The notes: generated from the sequence alone by a model not told the origin. Shown: positions 1-12,636, counted from the stretch's first letter. The stretch is 64,000 nucleotides of DNA from Beta vulgaris subsp. vulgaris (GCF_026745355.1 NC_079207.1:18976920-19040919), one strand, 5' to 3'. Numbers and translations are program-made.

Positions 1-1580
1 AATTAATGAGGTTATGTCTAGGTATGGATTTTGTGGAGAATTAGATGTTGAGTGGCTCGAGGATAAGTTGATGGCTATTCAAGTAATAGAGGCTAATGAC
101 TTGTAAATAACGTTTTGAAGCATGAGTAGTATATCTCACATCAAAGTAAGACACAAAAAGGGGTCAACGAGATAACATAAAGAATACTTGAAGATATTGC
201 GGTGCATGAACTTTTGGATGATAAAAAGGTTAAGTATAATGAAATATAAACATCGAAGGTTAATTGTATTGTGGACATTATCAAAGTTGTAACTTGGGAT
301 CGATTTTATTTTATGAAGGTTCGTGCGAGGATCTCTTGATTAGGAAAAATTTTCAAGGGAAATTAGGATTTGTACTTGAGGAATTAGGAAGTAAGTAACG
401 CCATTTCAGTCATGAAAATTTTGAGTTTAAAAGTTGAAGTACATTATAATGTGACGTGAACTAGTATTGGGTATCATGGTTTTTGCTGAACAACAAATTA
501 TGGCTTTTAAGTGAAGCATTTATTTAAGAAGTTAGACAAATTATTAGCTTGAAGGAATAAAAATGTGCCATTTGGAGATATAATAACTACTTGGAGTATA
601 AGTAGGAAGTAAGCATTTGGACGTCAAAATAAATTTCAAGAAGTTCTTAACTATTAAGGTCATCATATTTTGAAGATTTTGGACGATACATCTTGTATTT
701 GGAGAACTAGGTATAACACTTCGTGACAATGATAATTACCTTAGTATGGTTATTCAGATAAGTTTGGAAATGTGTAATAGATAATTCCGAGTGCTCAGGT
801 TCATACGGAAGATGACATGTTGCGATGAATGTGGAGAAAATTGAAGTCGGGATAAACAGTAAACGCTATTTGGGTTTGATAAAGCTGGCAATGAACCTTG
901 CGCATATCAGGTAAATGCATAATTAGGTTGGAAATATGTTACAACATTGTTAAGAAAATAGACGCTTAGCCTTGGGACAGTGATAACCAAACAGGTTTGA
1001 TAAGACGGCTAAAATTAAGGATATGTGAATAAGAAAAAGAAAATTGAGGTTTTAGGAGTAAATTACTAGATGATATTATTATAATTTTAATGATTTCAAA
1101 AGTCTGACAAAGTTCATGCTATAAAATGATGGATGGTGAAAAGATAAAGGACATACAGATGTGTGCAAGGAATAGTTAAGCCAGGGGGAATTATAAATTA
1201 AGGAAAAGTTCGATTAATAAAGATGGGCTAAAGATTTCTATGAAATTGGGTGGACCGAGTAGTAATTGTGTTAATGATTTTGGAATTCATGGAAATTGAT
1301 TTTTGGGAATTTGACATATCTTTAGGATGGTGAAGTTGGTTTTGAGATTATGTGACTAATAGATATAGAGACTTAAATGAGGAACAAAATTGTGATAATG
1401 AAGATAGTACATGAACCTAAACTCTTATTTGAATGATGAATGACCTTATTGGATAAAAATCATTGGTTCATATGTTGGAGGAAGAAAGAAAGTATAACCA
1501 AGTCACTTGTAAGGAGTGCTTACCTTACCAACCCTATCCTGAGATATTCTCAAAGCCATCAAATTTAATGATATTCTTGA
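1..1580 (+). mobile_element. Decayed internal part of a Ty3/gypsy element
   Basis: No ORF or conserved domain can be read here in any frame; the sequence is AT-rich and full of stops. It is assigned to a gypsy element by continuity: the copia element at 1581-12636 is flanked by the duplicated 5-mer CTTGA. The sequence resuming at 12642 leads into a gypsy pol C-terminus, a polypurine tract and a 3' LTR in plus orientation. The 5' end of this element lies outside the window. The region could partly be unrelated repeat DNA, since only its right-hand context supports the call. Confidence 0.45.
1576..1580. repeat. Target-site duplication (left) of the copia element
   Basis: CTTGA immediately precedes the first LTR base. 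The same five bases occur at 12637-12641 directly after the other LTR, as expected for integrase-made 5-bp staggered cuts. Confidence 0.9.
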
Positions 1581-3135
1581 TGTTGTATAATATGAGCACT
1601 ATAAGAGGGGGGGTGAATTAGAGTGAGAGAATAAACTCTACTTTTTGCGGAATTAAAAGTAAACTTGGGAACAAACAATGGGAACACGAGAGATTTTACG
1701 AGGAAAAACTTCCTAGGCCTAGTAGGAAGAAACAACCTCGACCACAAGGGATTTTAAACAACTTTCCACTATAATAGGCCAAAACAACTCTGATTACAAC
1801 CTATTACTTTTCTCTCGATTCTCAACTTAAGTCACTCAACTCAAGTTCCCAACGACAGTTCCCAACAACTGACGTTTTCTCTCAAACTTCACTCGAAGTT
1901 CCTTCTTCTCTTTCTCTTCTCTTTCTCTTGCTTCACTCAAAGCTTTCTCACACTTACAAGAGTTCACTCAAACCCTTTTTCTCAAAAATACACTTTATAA
2001 AAAATGGAAGTAATAAACTCGATTAATGTAAGTATGAATTCTCTTAAGGAAAGGCACTGACACTTTAGATAACTTAAGACAAATTAACTAAGTCAGACAC
2101 AATTTTCTCAAATGAATTAGGCGCCTATTTATAGACATTAAGACAAGACATGTTTCCACTAACTTAGACCATTATCACATGTTCTCCATGATTTTAATTA
2201 ATTAATTAAATTAAATTAATTATTCCATGTCATGTAAGCATTCCACTAATCCACTACTTCACTTCATAGAAGCAGTAACATATTACGTGGTTTTGCAAAC
2301 TTGGAGAATAATTAACTTATTTAATTTAATTAAATACTTGGAGGATAATTAACTTAAGCCACTAAATCCACTAACTACATAAACTATAGCAGTAAACTTT
2401 AGGCGTGTAACAATTTAGGAAATAAATAAATAAAATCTTTAGCTATTTTTAGGAAAAATATCTTTTTCAAAATCTTTTATAAAACCGGAAAACAGTTTTT
2501 AATTTAAAAATCCGAAACATTTTAAAAACCGGAAATAATAAATTTTTCAAAACTAAATCTTTTAAATAAAATATAAAAGATAAAATATATTTTAAAAAGA
2601 TAAATTTGAAAATCAGTTAATTTAAAATCAGAAAATCTTTTAAAATCTTTTCCTAACAAACTTAAACTAACTTCCTAAAATATGGATCTTAGTCAAATAT
2701 CCCTAAAAACTCTAACAACTATATTGGGCACCAATTACTTAGGCGCACAATATTAGTCACTTAGAAGTTCCTAAATTAGTTTTAAAGTCTTGTTCCCTAA
2801 TTATTAAGTCTTGTTCCTAAGCCTTGTTCCTATAGTGCCAGGTCTGTTCCTTTCATGGGAACAGAACCAAGTTCCTTTGAGAATTCACCACGAACTTAAT
2901 AAAGCTTTACTCAACCTTAACAAGAAGATTAATAAATACCCTAATGTATTCTAATCTTCATTCCATGCTTGATTCTTCATTTCTCGAACATCTTTACTTC
3001 GATCTTGATTAATTCTCCGCTTTAATCTTCAATCAAGTATTCTCTTAGCTCGAGCATGAATTACCTTGCAACAACATAAATAAAATATACTATGTCTTTT
3101 GTGGTTAGGTCATCTTCAAAACTCAAGGGTCAACA
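1581..3135 (-). repeat. Copia 3' LTR (left copy)
   Basis: 1555 bp, TGTTG...CAACA, aligning end to end with 11079-12636 apart from scattered substitutions and short indels. It contains repeated GTTCC-type motifs, including an inverted pair at 2844-2864 (CTGTTCC, six bases, then GGGAACAG). It is the 3' LTR because the element lies on the minus strand. Confidence 0.93.
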
Positions 3136-3150
3136 ATTTCCCCCTTTTTG
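3136..3150 (-). other. Polypurine tract of the copia element
   Basis: Read on the minus strand this is AAAAAGGGGGAAAT directly before the TGTTG of the 3' LTR, the expected site of plus-strand DNA priming. Confidence 0.85.
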
Positions 3151-3638
3151 AAGATGCAACAAAAGGCATATACTAAACATAATACACATAAGTCATATAA
3201 AACAATTTTAACAAAGTATGTAACCAAGTTAAATTAAGTATTATAGACTCGTTATTTTATTTTGTAAAGTCGAAATATGAGAACATAATCCATGACAAAA
3301 AAAAATTTACTCTGATTTGCCTTATCTTTCCCCCTTTGGCATCTTCAAAAACATAGTCCACGATTTCAAAAAGATGAATATTATTCACTAAACACATCAC
3401 ATACATCACCAAACTTGTAAGAAATAAGTTGGTTAGTATAAGCAAATAAAGCATTCAACTCTAAAAACCGCAATCCAAGAATATTAGCCATTCATTTAGA
3501 CGCACACATGCAAAAAGATCAAACTTAGAATTAAGCAAAAAAAGTTCCATTGTAGCATGATTAAAGGAGAAGATAGAAAAGACAAATATTAAACAAAGTT
3601 CATGTTCCCACACAAAAAAAACAACTAAATAGAAAAGT

Positions 3639-5437
3639 TTATGATTTAGGAGAGGGAGGTTGTTCTACTTCTTCCACCACATCATGAAGCTTTGCCATCA
3701 CTTCTTGATGATTTTCGGCCAATGTATCATTTCCCTTGAGCACAATGTCTTCCAACTTCAACAATCGAGTTCATGCTTGAATGGAGGAAGAAAGTTCACC
3801 AAGCCGAGCCATAATTTCTTGTTGTCCATCCAAGGCTTTGTCAACTTTGCTCATAACCCCTTTTACCAACCCATTTAAATCCTTAGCTTCCGTAGCAAAC
3901 TCCATCATTGCTTCCGAATGACCCATAACCAAGGAAAACAAAGAATCCAACCTTCTAGCATGAGCTAGAGTATATGTAGAACCAATGGTAGGATTTTGAG
4001 AAGACGAGGGAGCTTGAGAAGGAGGGTTGCGCTGTTTGTTCCTTAGGTTTGGGAACAGCAGGTTGTTCCTCTAGAATGGGAACACACCTGTTTCCTTAGC
4101 TTTAGGAACAGAACAGGAGGGTTTTGAGGTAGAGGGAGGGATAGGATCATTTGTGGTGCTAGGGTAGAGGGTGAGGCAGATTTTTGTGGAGATGGAGGAA
4201 AAGGAGGATTGGTTTCCATGGGAACAGGAGTCGGTTCCCTAGAAGGAGGTAGGTTAGATTCATAATCTTCCCTATCAATCACCTTTACTTCATCTTCCTC
4301 AAACTTTCTCGCATCAAGAAAGGAAAATTAAGCACTTTCATTTTTGAACCCTTTGACTAGCTCTAGTGCTTTCAAACCGGTTTCACCACCTCATCAACCA
4401 CCTTCTTCCCTTTCTTCTTATTCTTCTTTTTCTTTTTCAATTTTTTTTCTTTTTGATTTTTCTTTTCTTTTCTTTTTCGCTTTCATTTTCTTCTCTTCAA
4501 CTTCTTTTTCTTCTTCTTCTTCCACTTCATCATCCACATCATCATCCTCATCATCATCAAGATTAGCACGTCCCTTAATAACTTCTCCATTCACAACACA
4601 AACATTTAAGTTATTCAAGGCACGCACATTCAACATATTTCCCGTGAACCAATGGACTGAGTTCCCGAAATTTTCACTTTAAACTTAAGTAGAATTTCGG
4701 TTACTAAGGCTCCATATCCAACAACAAATCCATTTTCAATGCAATGACTCAAATGTTGAATCATTAAAGAGGAAAGTTTATGTGTTTGTGAGAGCTAAAC
4801 AATGAATGTAAATAAATCCAACATGCTAACTTGAGCACGTTTGGAAAGACGAGGCAATAAAGCTTTCTTGAGGATGTGAAACAAAATTTTGTGATAAGGG
4901 GAAAGAAGATTATGATCAAGAAATGTTTTTCCCTTTTGACCACCATACTTAACAATCAATTGATCAAAGAAATGTCCGAAAATGGATACGAACCACGTTG
5001 TTTCTTGAAATAAACATCTGTTCCTCTCACGGGAACACCAAGCATTTACCCAAATTTTAGCATTAAAATCAATTTGAGTTCCTTTCACAAGTGGAACAAT
5101 TTCCTTCTTCATCCATGGAAAAGTTTTCACAAAATTCTCCATCAATTTAGGAATCAAACTATTTCCATAACATTTCACAAAAAGATTTTCCCAACCTTGA
5201 AACTTAATCATATTAAGAATTGACGAAATTTACTCTTTTGCACCAAGAAACATCAATAAAAAGTCCATGCACATACCTAGTTGCCGTGGAATTTTTTCGA
5301 ACAACGAGTTGTTCCTCTCTCGGGAACATCTGATTCCCCCTCACTAGTTGCATAGCTTCTTCAACCTCCATTTCAACCGATTCTTCTTTTTCTTCCTTTT
5401 CCTTAGAATTTTGATGAAGAATTGGAGAAATATCCAT
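3639..5437 (-). pseudogene. Extra 3' ORF (envelope-like/ORF3 position) of the copia element, frameshifted
   Basis: This lies between the end of pol and the polypurine tract, where SIRE/Maximus elements carry an additional ORF often called envelope-like. Reading leftwards it starts MDISPILHQNSKEKEEKEES at 5437. A conserved-looking globular block follows (about 5211-4660, with GWENLFVKCYGNS and later ENGFVVGYGALVTEILLKF), resembling the plant-transposon-protein domain of these ORFs. Next come a very acidic stretch (DDDEDDDVDDEVEEEEE) followed by a lysine-rich one, a Pro/Ser-rich section with repeated VP..EQ units, and a helical, probably coiled-coil C-terminus ending at the stop near 3640. Frameshifts or stops near 5212, 4790, 4410, 4040 and 3775 break it. 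No convincing signal peptide or fusion peptide is visible, so an envelope role is unproven. Confidence 0.65.
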
Positions 5438-6044
5438 GGGTGTTGGTGATTCAATTTTAGGGAGGAAGGAGAGGGTTTTTCGGCTTTGTGGGAGGAGAGA
5501 GAGTGAGAAGTGTTTTTGGTATTATGTTGTGGAGTAATTTTCGGTTTTATGAGAAGGAAGGAAAAAATTTGTTTTGTTTAAGGAAAGAATAATACATAAA
5601 ACCGTGTATTTACACGTTTTTGAAAAAAAAATTCTATCTAAAAAAAATATCTTCAACTAACTTGAGAGATATAAGGAAAAATCAGATTTTTAGGAAATAA
5701 AATCTGAACAAATATTTTTGGTTTTTCGAATTTTGAAAGAAAAAAAATACTCTAAAGCGAATACGCTGGAACAGCGTTTGGGAACAATGAATGGAACAAT
5801 GAAATTTTGCTACTTTGGAACTCCATTAATTCTTTTAATCCTTTGTCATCTAAGGCATGAATTGTCTATGAACAATAAGGGGAATATTATTGGACATTGG
5901 TGAGCAGTTTTCAGACATTTTTACTTATACATATGAAATAATCATATAAGAATTGTGATGTATTTAAGCAAATAAAAACATCAAAATGCACATCCAGACA
6001 TAATGCCAAAGAATTAACACAAAGGGGAATATGTAGCAATCATT
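5438..6044 (-). other. Spacer between copia pol and the extra ORF
   Basis: About 600 bp, AT-rich, with no supported ORF or repeat. It probably contains the leader or splice region for expression of the downstream ORF, but no element can be pointed to. Confidence 0.4.
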
Positions 6045-9000
6045 TCAATTGATTAAGCCAAGTTCAAGTCTCAATTTCTCAAACCTATCTCTATTTAAGG
6101 GTTTGTCAAAATGTCTGCAATTTGACGTTCAGTCTCATAGAATTCCATTTTAATAAGACCCTTTTCAACATTATGTTTCAGAAAGTGATGCCTAATATGG
6201 ATGTGTTTGACTCTTGAATGATGAGCACTAGTATTATCACAATAGATGGGAACACATTCAAAGTAAATTCCATAGTCACGTAGTTGTTGTTTTATCCATA
6301 GCATTTGGGAACAACATGCTGACATATTCACTGCTGTAGATAAAGCAACTGTGTTTTGCTTCTTGGTGCTCCAAGAAACTAAACTATGACTAAGGAACTG
6401 AACCATACCTGATGTACTCTTCTATTGACCAGATCTCCTGCATAGTCAGCATCCGCAAATTTTCAATTCAAAGGTATCACTCTCGAATAGAATAGGCTTA
6501 AATCATCTGTTCCCTTGAGGTATCTTAGGATTCTCTTCACAGCTGTGAGATGAGATTCCTTTGGATTGGCTTGAAACCTTGCACATAACCTACACTGAAA
6601 GCAATATCAGGACGACTTGCAGTTAGATATAGTAATGAGCCAATCATACCTCGATATTGGTTTGATCCACACTTTTCCTATAGAATCTTCATCCAATCTG
6701 GTTGAATTCCCATAGGTGTATGATTAACTTTGGATGCTTCCAAACCATACTTTTTCAATAGTTCCTTTATGTATTTTGTTGATGATGTAGATTCCTTCTT
6801 CTGTTTGCTTGATTTGCAACCCCAAGAAGAAGTTGAGCTCACCCATCATACTCATTTCAAATTCTTTACTCATGAGATTAGCAAAGTCCTTGCACAAAGA
6901 TTCATTAGTGCACCAAATATAATATCATCAACATATATTTGAACAACTAATAAATGTTTTCCTTTTGATTTTAAAAACAAGGTTCGATCCAATTTTCCTC
7001 TTTTAAACTCATTTTCAAGAAGGAACTTAGAAAGTCTTTCATACCATGCTCTTGGAGCTTGCTTTAACCCATAAAGAGCTTTGTCAAGCTTAAAGACATG
7101 ATTAGGAAATTCTTTATTTTCAAAACCTGGAGGTTGTTCTACAAATACCTCCTCATTAAGATAACCATTTAGAAAAGCACATTTTACATCCATTTGATAC
7201 AATTTAAACCCATGAAGGCAGCAAAAGCTATGAAGATTCTAATTGCTTCCATCTTGCAACTGGAGCAAAAGTTTCTTCATAATCAATGCCTTCCTGTTGA
7301 TTGTATCCTTTCACAACTAACCTGGCCTTGTTTCTTATGATAGTTCCGAACTCATCTAATTTGTTTCGAAACACCCACTTTAAACCAATAACCTTGTTAT
7401 GTTTAGGCTTAGGTTCAAGGTGCCAAATTTGTTTCTTTCAAATTGATGAAGTTCATCCTGCATTGCTACGATCCAATCAGCATCAGTGAGAGCTTCTTCA
7501 TGATTCCTAGGTTCCAACATAGAAAGAAAAGCATGAAAAGCACAAAAGTTTTTCAATTGAGATCTCGTTTGAGTTCCCTTATTTATGTCACTGATTATTA
7601 GTTCCACAGGATGGGAACGATGAGTTTTCCAAGGCTTTGGTTGGAAATCCTGGATGGAAACTTGGTTTCCTTGATCATCTTCATTTCCTGTACTTGGGAA
7701 CCAGGTTCAACAATAGTGGATTCATTCACTAGTGCATCATCACTTAGTTCCTCTTCTTCCTCATTGGGAACAGGAACAGGATGTTGTTCCCTTGGCTTTG
7801 TTCCCATGACTTCGTCTTCCAAAGTCTCATCAATAAGACTTTATCTTTTGTCAATCCTATTTCGAAGTCATCATCAACCTGTGTGCTTGCATCAAATTAT
7901 CTGTTTCATCAAAAATAACATGCACACTTTCTTCTACACACATAGACCTTTTATTATACACTCTATAAGCCTTGCTACTAGAAGAATATCCTAAGAATAC
8001 AACTTCTTCACTTCTAGCATCAAATTTTCCAATATTTTGTTTCCCATTATTATGAACAAAACATTTACATCCAAATGTTCTGAAATATGTAATATTGGGC
8101 TTTTTACCAAAATACAGCTCATAGGGCGTTTTATTTAATAAAGGTCTTACCATGGCTCGATTTATAATGTGACAAGCAGATTCACAGCTTCTGCCCAAAA
8201 GTTTTTAGGAAGTCCACTAGCTATCAACATAGTCCTAGCCATCTCTTCTAGTGTTCTATTCTTCCTTTCAACAACACCATTTTGTTGAGGTGTTCTAGGG
8301 GCTGAGAAATTGTGATCTAATCCATTGTCTCTGCTAAAGTCATCGAACTTAAATTTTCAAACTCTTTACCATGGTCGGATCTAAGGTGAAGTAACTTATG
8401 ACCACTCAAATTTTGTACTTTCTTTGCAAAGACAAGGAACTCATCATAAGTCTCGTCCTTGCTAGAAAGAAAAATAACCCAAGTAAATCTAGAGAAGTCA
8501 TCTACAATTACTAACACATATTTCTTTCCACTCCACTTTGTATCCTCATAGGTCCACATAAATCCATATGTATTAACTCTAAAGGTCTTGTGGTACTACC
8601 ACATTCTTGGACTTGAAAGAGGACCTAACATGCTTCCTTTTGCGCATGCATCACACACATGATCTAAATGAAACTTAGTAGAGGGTAAACCTAAAACTAG
8701 TTCTTTAGAACGCAGTTTGTCAAGCAAGGAAAAGCTAGCATGACCTAGACGCTTGTGCCATAAAATGAATCATCATCAATAACACTAAGGCATGTGAATT
8801 TGTTTTTGGGAACAAGGTTGAGATCCACAACATATGTGTTCCCTTTCCTTGTTCCTTCCAAAATGATATCCTTTGTGCTATTGTTGACAATTAAACATTT
8901 TTCACTATTAAACTTCACACAGTTCCCTCTATCACAGAATTGGGAAATACTTAACAAGTTATGCTTTAATCCATCAACTAGAAACACATTTTCTATGGAA

Positions 9001-9180
9001 TGTGACGATGACTTACCAACTTTGCCCATGGCAACTATGTTACCTTTCTTGTTGTCACCAAAAGTCACACTTCCACCATTTAGGCTGAGAGTGAGAGAAA
9101 TCTTGATTTATCTCCAGTCATATGCTTAGAACAACCACTGTCTAGGTACCATGTGTTGTTCCCCCTCACTCCAACCTGCA
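6045..9180 (-). pseudogene. pol: Copia pol (protease, integrase, reverse transcriptase, RNase H), frameshifted
   Basis: Domains run from right to left. The protease active site WYLDSGCSKHMTGD lies near 9140, followed by the core around 8745-9068. The GAG-pre-integrase HHCC zinc site lies around 8620-8760 (WHKRLGHAS...CDACAKGSM). Integrase is at 7857-8600 (YVLVIVDDFSRFTW, LRSDHGKEFEN, TPQQNGVVERKNRT, then the C-terminal FRTFGCKCFVHN and VVFLGYSSSSKAYRVYN). Reverse transcriptase is at 6420-7500 with MDVKCAFLNGYLNEEVFVEQ, ALYGLKQAPRAWY and the catalytic YVDD at 6924-6935. RNase H is at 6045-6406 (SWSTKKQNTVALSTA...YCDNTSA). The terminal stop is at 6045-6047. The reading frame changes at least seven times through small indels and in-frame stops, so no full polyprotein can be made. 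Confidence 0.92.
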
Positions 9181-9186
9181 AGAAAA

Positions 9187-11023
9187 CTAATTGTTAGAGT
9201 TAGGAACCCAATCTTTCTTGGGTTCCTTTCCTTCAGGAACAATAGATTTCTTTTTCCAAATTACTTTACTTGTTTCCAAGTTCTCATTGATGCGACCAAG
9301 TCTTTTAGGACAAGAGTTCCTAAAATGACCAGTGTTCCCACAAAACATACAAACTTTATCACTTGGTAAATCAACTCTCTTTTTAGGTTTTTCAAATTTC
9401 TTTTTGTGATTAAAACCAAGACCTTCAGTTCGTTTTGTTTGAGGGTTCTTAATCCAGTTTGGAATAGGTAGCATTTTCTTTTCATTTCTCATTTGGTGCA
9501 GTTCCCCTACAAGTTCTTATTTTCAATTTCCAAAAATGAAACATGATTTTTCAATTCGTTTATTTCAGATTTGAAACTTTGCAAGGGAACTGACTTAATG
9601 TCAAATGAACTTACTTCAGGAACAAACTCTTTTAGTTGTGATAACTCAAGACTTAACAAGTAGTTCTCATTTTTAAGATTTTCGAAATCCTCTTTTAATT
9701 TAAGATTTTTGTCAAACAATTCGAAAAATCTTTTCTCAATATCAATCGAACACTTTTAAGCCAAGAGGTATGTTCCTTTGCTACACTTAAAGCATGTTGA
9801 CATTGTTTTAGTTTAATGGTTTCATCTTTGCAATCATTTACAGCGTCAACAATAAACTCAAATAATTTTTCTTTACTTAAAGAATTAAGACGAGTTTTGA
9901 TGGTGTCTAGACTTGCCTCAAGAGATTCAATCTCTTCATCAGATTCGGAATTGTCAAGAGCCATAAGACAGAAGTTTGCAGTCTCCTCATTTGGTTGAGG
10001 ATCATCTTCTTCTCGAGTCAGAGTCTCCCCATGCAGCAACCATAGCTTTCTTCATGTCAGATCGAGTATAGGAGTTTTTGTATTCTTGTTCCTATCTCTG
10101 CTCGTTCCCTTCCTTTGCCTTTTTCTTGTTCCCATTGGGGACAATCCTTGATGAAGTGCTCAGAACTGCCACACTTATGACAAACAAGTTTGTTAGAATA
10201 TTTCTTATTCTTACCTTTGTAATCCCATTCTTCATGTTCCTAAACATTCTTTTGAATTTTCGGACCATGAGAGCAGATTCTTCTTCATCGTTTCTGAGCC
10301 TTCACTTTCATCAGCTTTTAAGGCAATCGATTTTGCTTGGACATGTCTCCATTCTCATTGTCCAATTGCAACTCATGAGTCATGAGGGAACCAGCAAGTT
10401 GTTCCAAATTGAACTTAGTAAAGTCCTTAGTTTCCTGTAAGGCAGTTACCTTAGCCATCCAACGATCCCTAGGAAGGCTCCTTAGGACCTTTCGTACCTG
10501 TTCCTCAGATGTAATCACTTTACCAAGAGATGTTAGCTCATTAATTATATTAGTAAAGCGTGTAAAACATGTCTTGGATAGACTCTTTTGATTTCATTTG
10601 AAAAAGTTCATATTGGTTCATCAAAAGATCTATTTTTGATCTCTTAACTTCACTCGTACCTTCATGAGTGACTTCAAGAAGATCCCAAATTTGTTTTGCG
10701 GTTTTACATCCCATGACACGATTGTGTTCATGAGGCCCAAGACCACAATGAAGCAATTTTATAGCAAGAGCATTAATTTCCATCTTTTCGAAATCAGCTT
10801 TATCAAAATCAGATATAGATTTAGGAATTACCTCATTCTTGTCATTAGTGGTAGTGACTTCAAAATCACCTACCTCTATGACTCTCCATACCTGGTAATT
10901 GTCGGCTTTGATAAAGATCTCCATTCTGTTCTTCCAGTAAGTGTAAAACTTACCATTGAACATTGGTGGCCTCTGCGTAGAGTACCCTTCTTCCAGTTTC
11001 TCTCTAGTATTCATATTTTTCAA
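9187..11023 (-). pseudogene. gag: Copia gag with two CCHC zinc knuckles, frameshifted
   Basis: It starts MKNMNTREKLEEGYS at 11023, 56 bp inside the 5' LTR. The N-terminal block (RPPMFNGKFYTYWKNRMEIFI...) is the copia gag/UBN2-type domain, continuing through ITSEEQVRKVLRSLPRDR after a frameshift near 10550. A first CCHC knuckle (CHKCGSSEHFIKDC) is at 10141-10182. An acidic, heptad-like region follows (9507-10039). A second knuckle (CMFCGNTGHFRNSC) lies at 9310-9351 just before protease. Two knuckles separated by a long helical region make this gag larger than in most copia elements, which again suggests the SIRE/Maximus group. At least four frame changes inactivate it. Role if intact: particle assembly and RNA packaging in the cytoplasm. 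Confidence 0.88.
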
Positions 11024-11064
11024 GATCTTGAACTCAACAGGGTTTCCTGAATATTAGAGTTCCC

Positions 11065-11078
11065 GCTCTGATACCAAT
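11065..11078 (-). other. Primer binding site of the copia element (initiator Met-tRNA type)
   Basis: Immediately inside the 5' LTR, the minus strand reads ATTGGTATCAGAGC. TGGTATCAGAGC is the standard plant copia primer site complementary to the 3' end of initiator methionine tRNA. Confidence 0.92.
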
Positions 11079-12636
11079 TGTTGTATAATATGAGCACTAT
11101 AAGAGGGGGGTGAATTATAGTGAGAGAATAAGCCTACTTTTTGCGGAATTAAAAGTAAACTTGGGAACAAACAATGGGAACACGAGAGATTTTACGAGGA
11201 AAAACTTCCTAGGCCTAGTAGGAAGAAACAACCTCGACCACAAGGGATTTTAAACAACTTTCCACTATAATAGGCCAAAACAACTCTGATTACAACCTAT
11301 TACTTTTCTCTCGATTCTCAACTTAAGTCACTCAACTCAAGTTCCCAACGACAGTTCCCAACAACTGACGTTTTCTCTCAAACTTCACTCGAAGTTCCTT
11401 TCTCTTTCTCTTTCTCTTTCTCTTGCTTCACTCAAAGCTTTCTCACACTTACAAGAGTTCACTCAAACCCTTTTTCTCAAAAATACACTTTATAAAACAA
11501 TGGAAGAGTAATAAACTCGATTAATGTAAGTATGAATTCTCTTAAGGAAAAGGCACTGACACTTTAGATAACTTAAGACAAATTAACTAAGTCAGACACA
11601 TTTTCTCAAATGAATTAGGCGCCTATTTATAGACATTAAGACAAGACATGTTTCCACTAACTTAGACCATTATCACATGTTCTCCATGATGTTAATTAAT
11701 TAATTAAATTAAATTAATTATTCCATGTCATGTAAGTCATCCACTAATCCACTACTTCACTTCATAGAAGCAGTAACATATTACGTGGTTTTGCAAAACT
11801 TGGAGAATAATTAACTTATTTAATTTAATTAAATACTTGGAGGATAATTAACTTAAGCCACTAAATCCACTAACTATATAAACTGTAAGCAGTAAACTTA
11901 GGCGTGTAATCTAGATTTTAGGAAATAAATAAATAAAATACTTTAGCTAGTTTTTAGGAAAAATATCTTTTTCAAAATCTTTTATAAAACCGGAAAACAG
12001 TTTTTATTTAAAAATCCGAAACATTTTAAAAACCGGAAATAATAAATTTTTCGAAAACTAAATCTTTTAAATAAAATATAAAGATAAAATATATATTTAA
12101 AAGATAAATTTGAAAATCAGTTAATTTAAAATCAGAAAATCTTTTAAAATCTTTTCCTAACAAACTTAAACTAACTTCCTAAAAATGGATCTTAGTCAAA
12201 TATCCCTAAAAACTCTAACAACTATATTGGGCACCAATTACTTAGGCGCACAATATTAGTTACTTAGAAGTTCCTAAATTAGTTTTAAGTCTTGTTCCCT
12301 AATTATTAAGTCTTGTTCCTAAGCCTTGTTCCTATAGTGCCAGGTCTGTTCCTTTCATGGGAACAGAACCAAGTTCCTTTGAGAATTCACCACGAACTTA
12401 ATAAAGCTTTACTCAACCTTAACAAGAAGATTAATAAATACCCTAATGTATTCTAATCTTCAGTCCAGCTTGATTCTTCATCTCTCGAACATCTTTACTT
12501 CGATCTTGATTAATTCTCCGCTTTAATCTTCAATCAAGTATTCTCTTAGCTCGAGCATGAATTACCTTGCAACAACATAAATAAAATATACTATGTCTTT
12601 TGTGGTTAGGTCATCTTCAAAACTCAAGGGTCAACA
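11079..12636 (-). repeat. Copia 5' LTR (right copy)
   Basis: 1558 bp, TGTTG...CAACA, the partner of 1581-3135. It is the 5' LTR because the primer site abuts its left edge. It carries the same inverted GTTCC/GGAAC pair near 12348. The two LTRs differ mainly by single-base substitutions and 1-3 bp indels. Confidence 0.93.

Larger units (their letters stand above)
1581..12636 (-). mobile_element. Ty1/copia LTR retrotransposon, SIRE/Maximus-like, about 11 kb
   Basis: A complete insertion on the minus strand. Both LTRs (1581-3135 and 11079-12636) begin TGTTG and end CAACA and are flanked by CTTGA. An initiator-Met-type primer site sits inside the right LTR and a purine tract inside the left LTR, which fixes the orientation. 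In the minus direction the order is gag with two zinc knuckles, protease, integrase, reverse transcriptase, RNase H, then an additional ORF before the 3' LTR. Integrase before RT is diagnostic of copia. The long LTRs, long gag with coiled-coil-like stretch and extra 3' ORF fit the SIRE/Maximus (Agrico) lineage; the lineage is inferred. Many single-base indels break gag, pol and the extra ORF, so the copy is not autonomous. The LTRs remain very similar, so insertion is not ancient. Confidence 0.93.

Noticed and set aside
4344..4682. Plus-strand Ser/Phe-rich open frames
   Set aside because: They are the antisense of the acidic and lysine-rich codons of the copia extra ORF.
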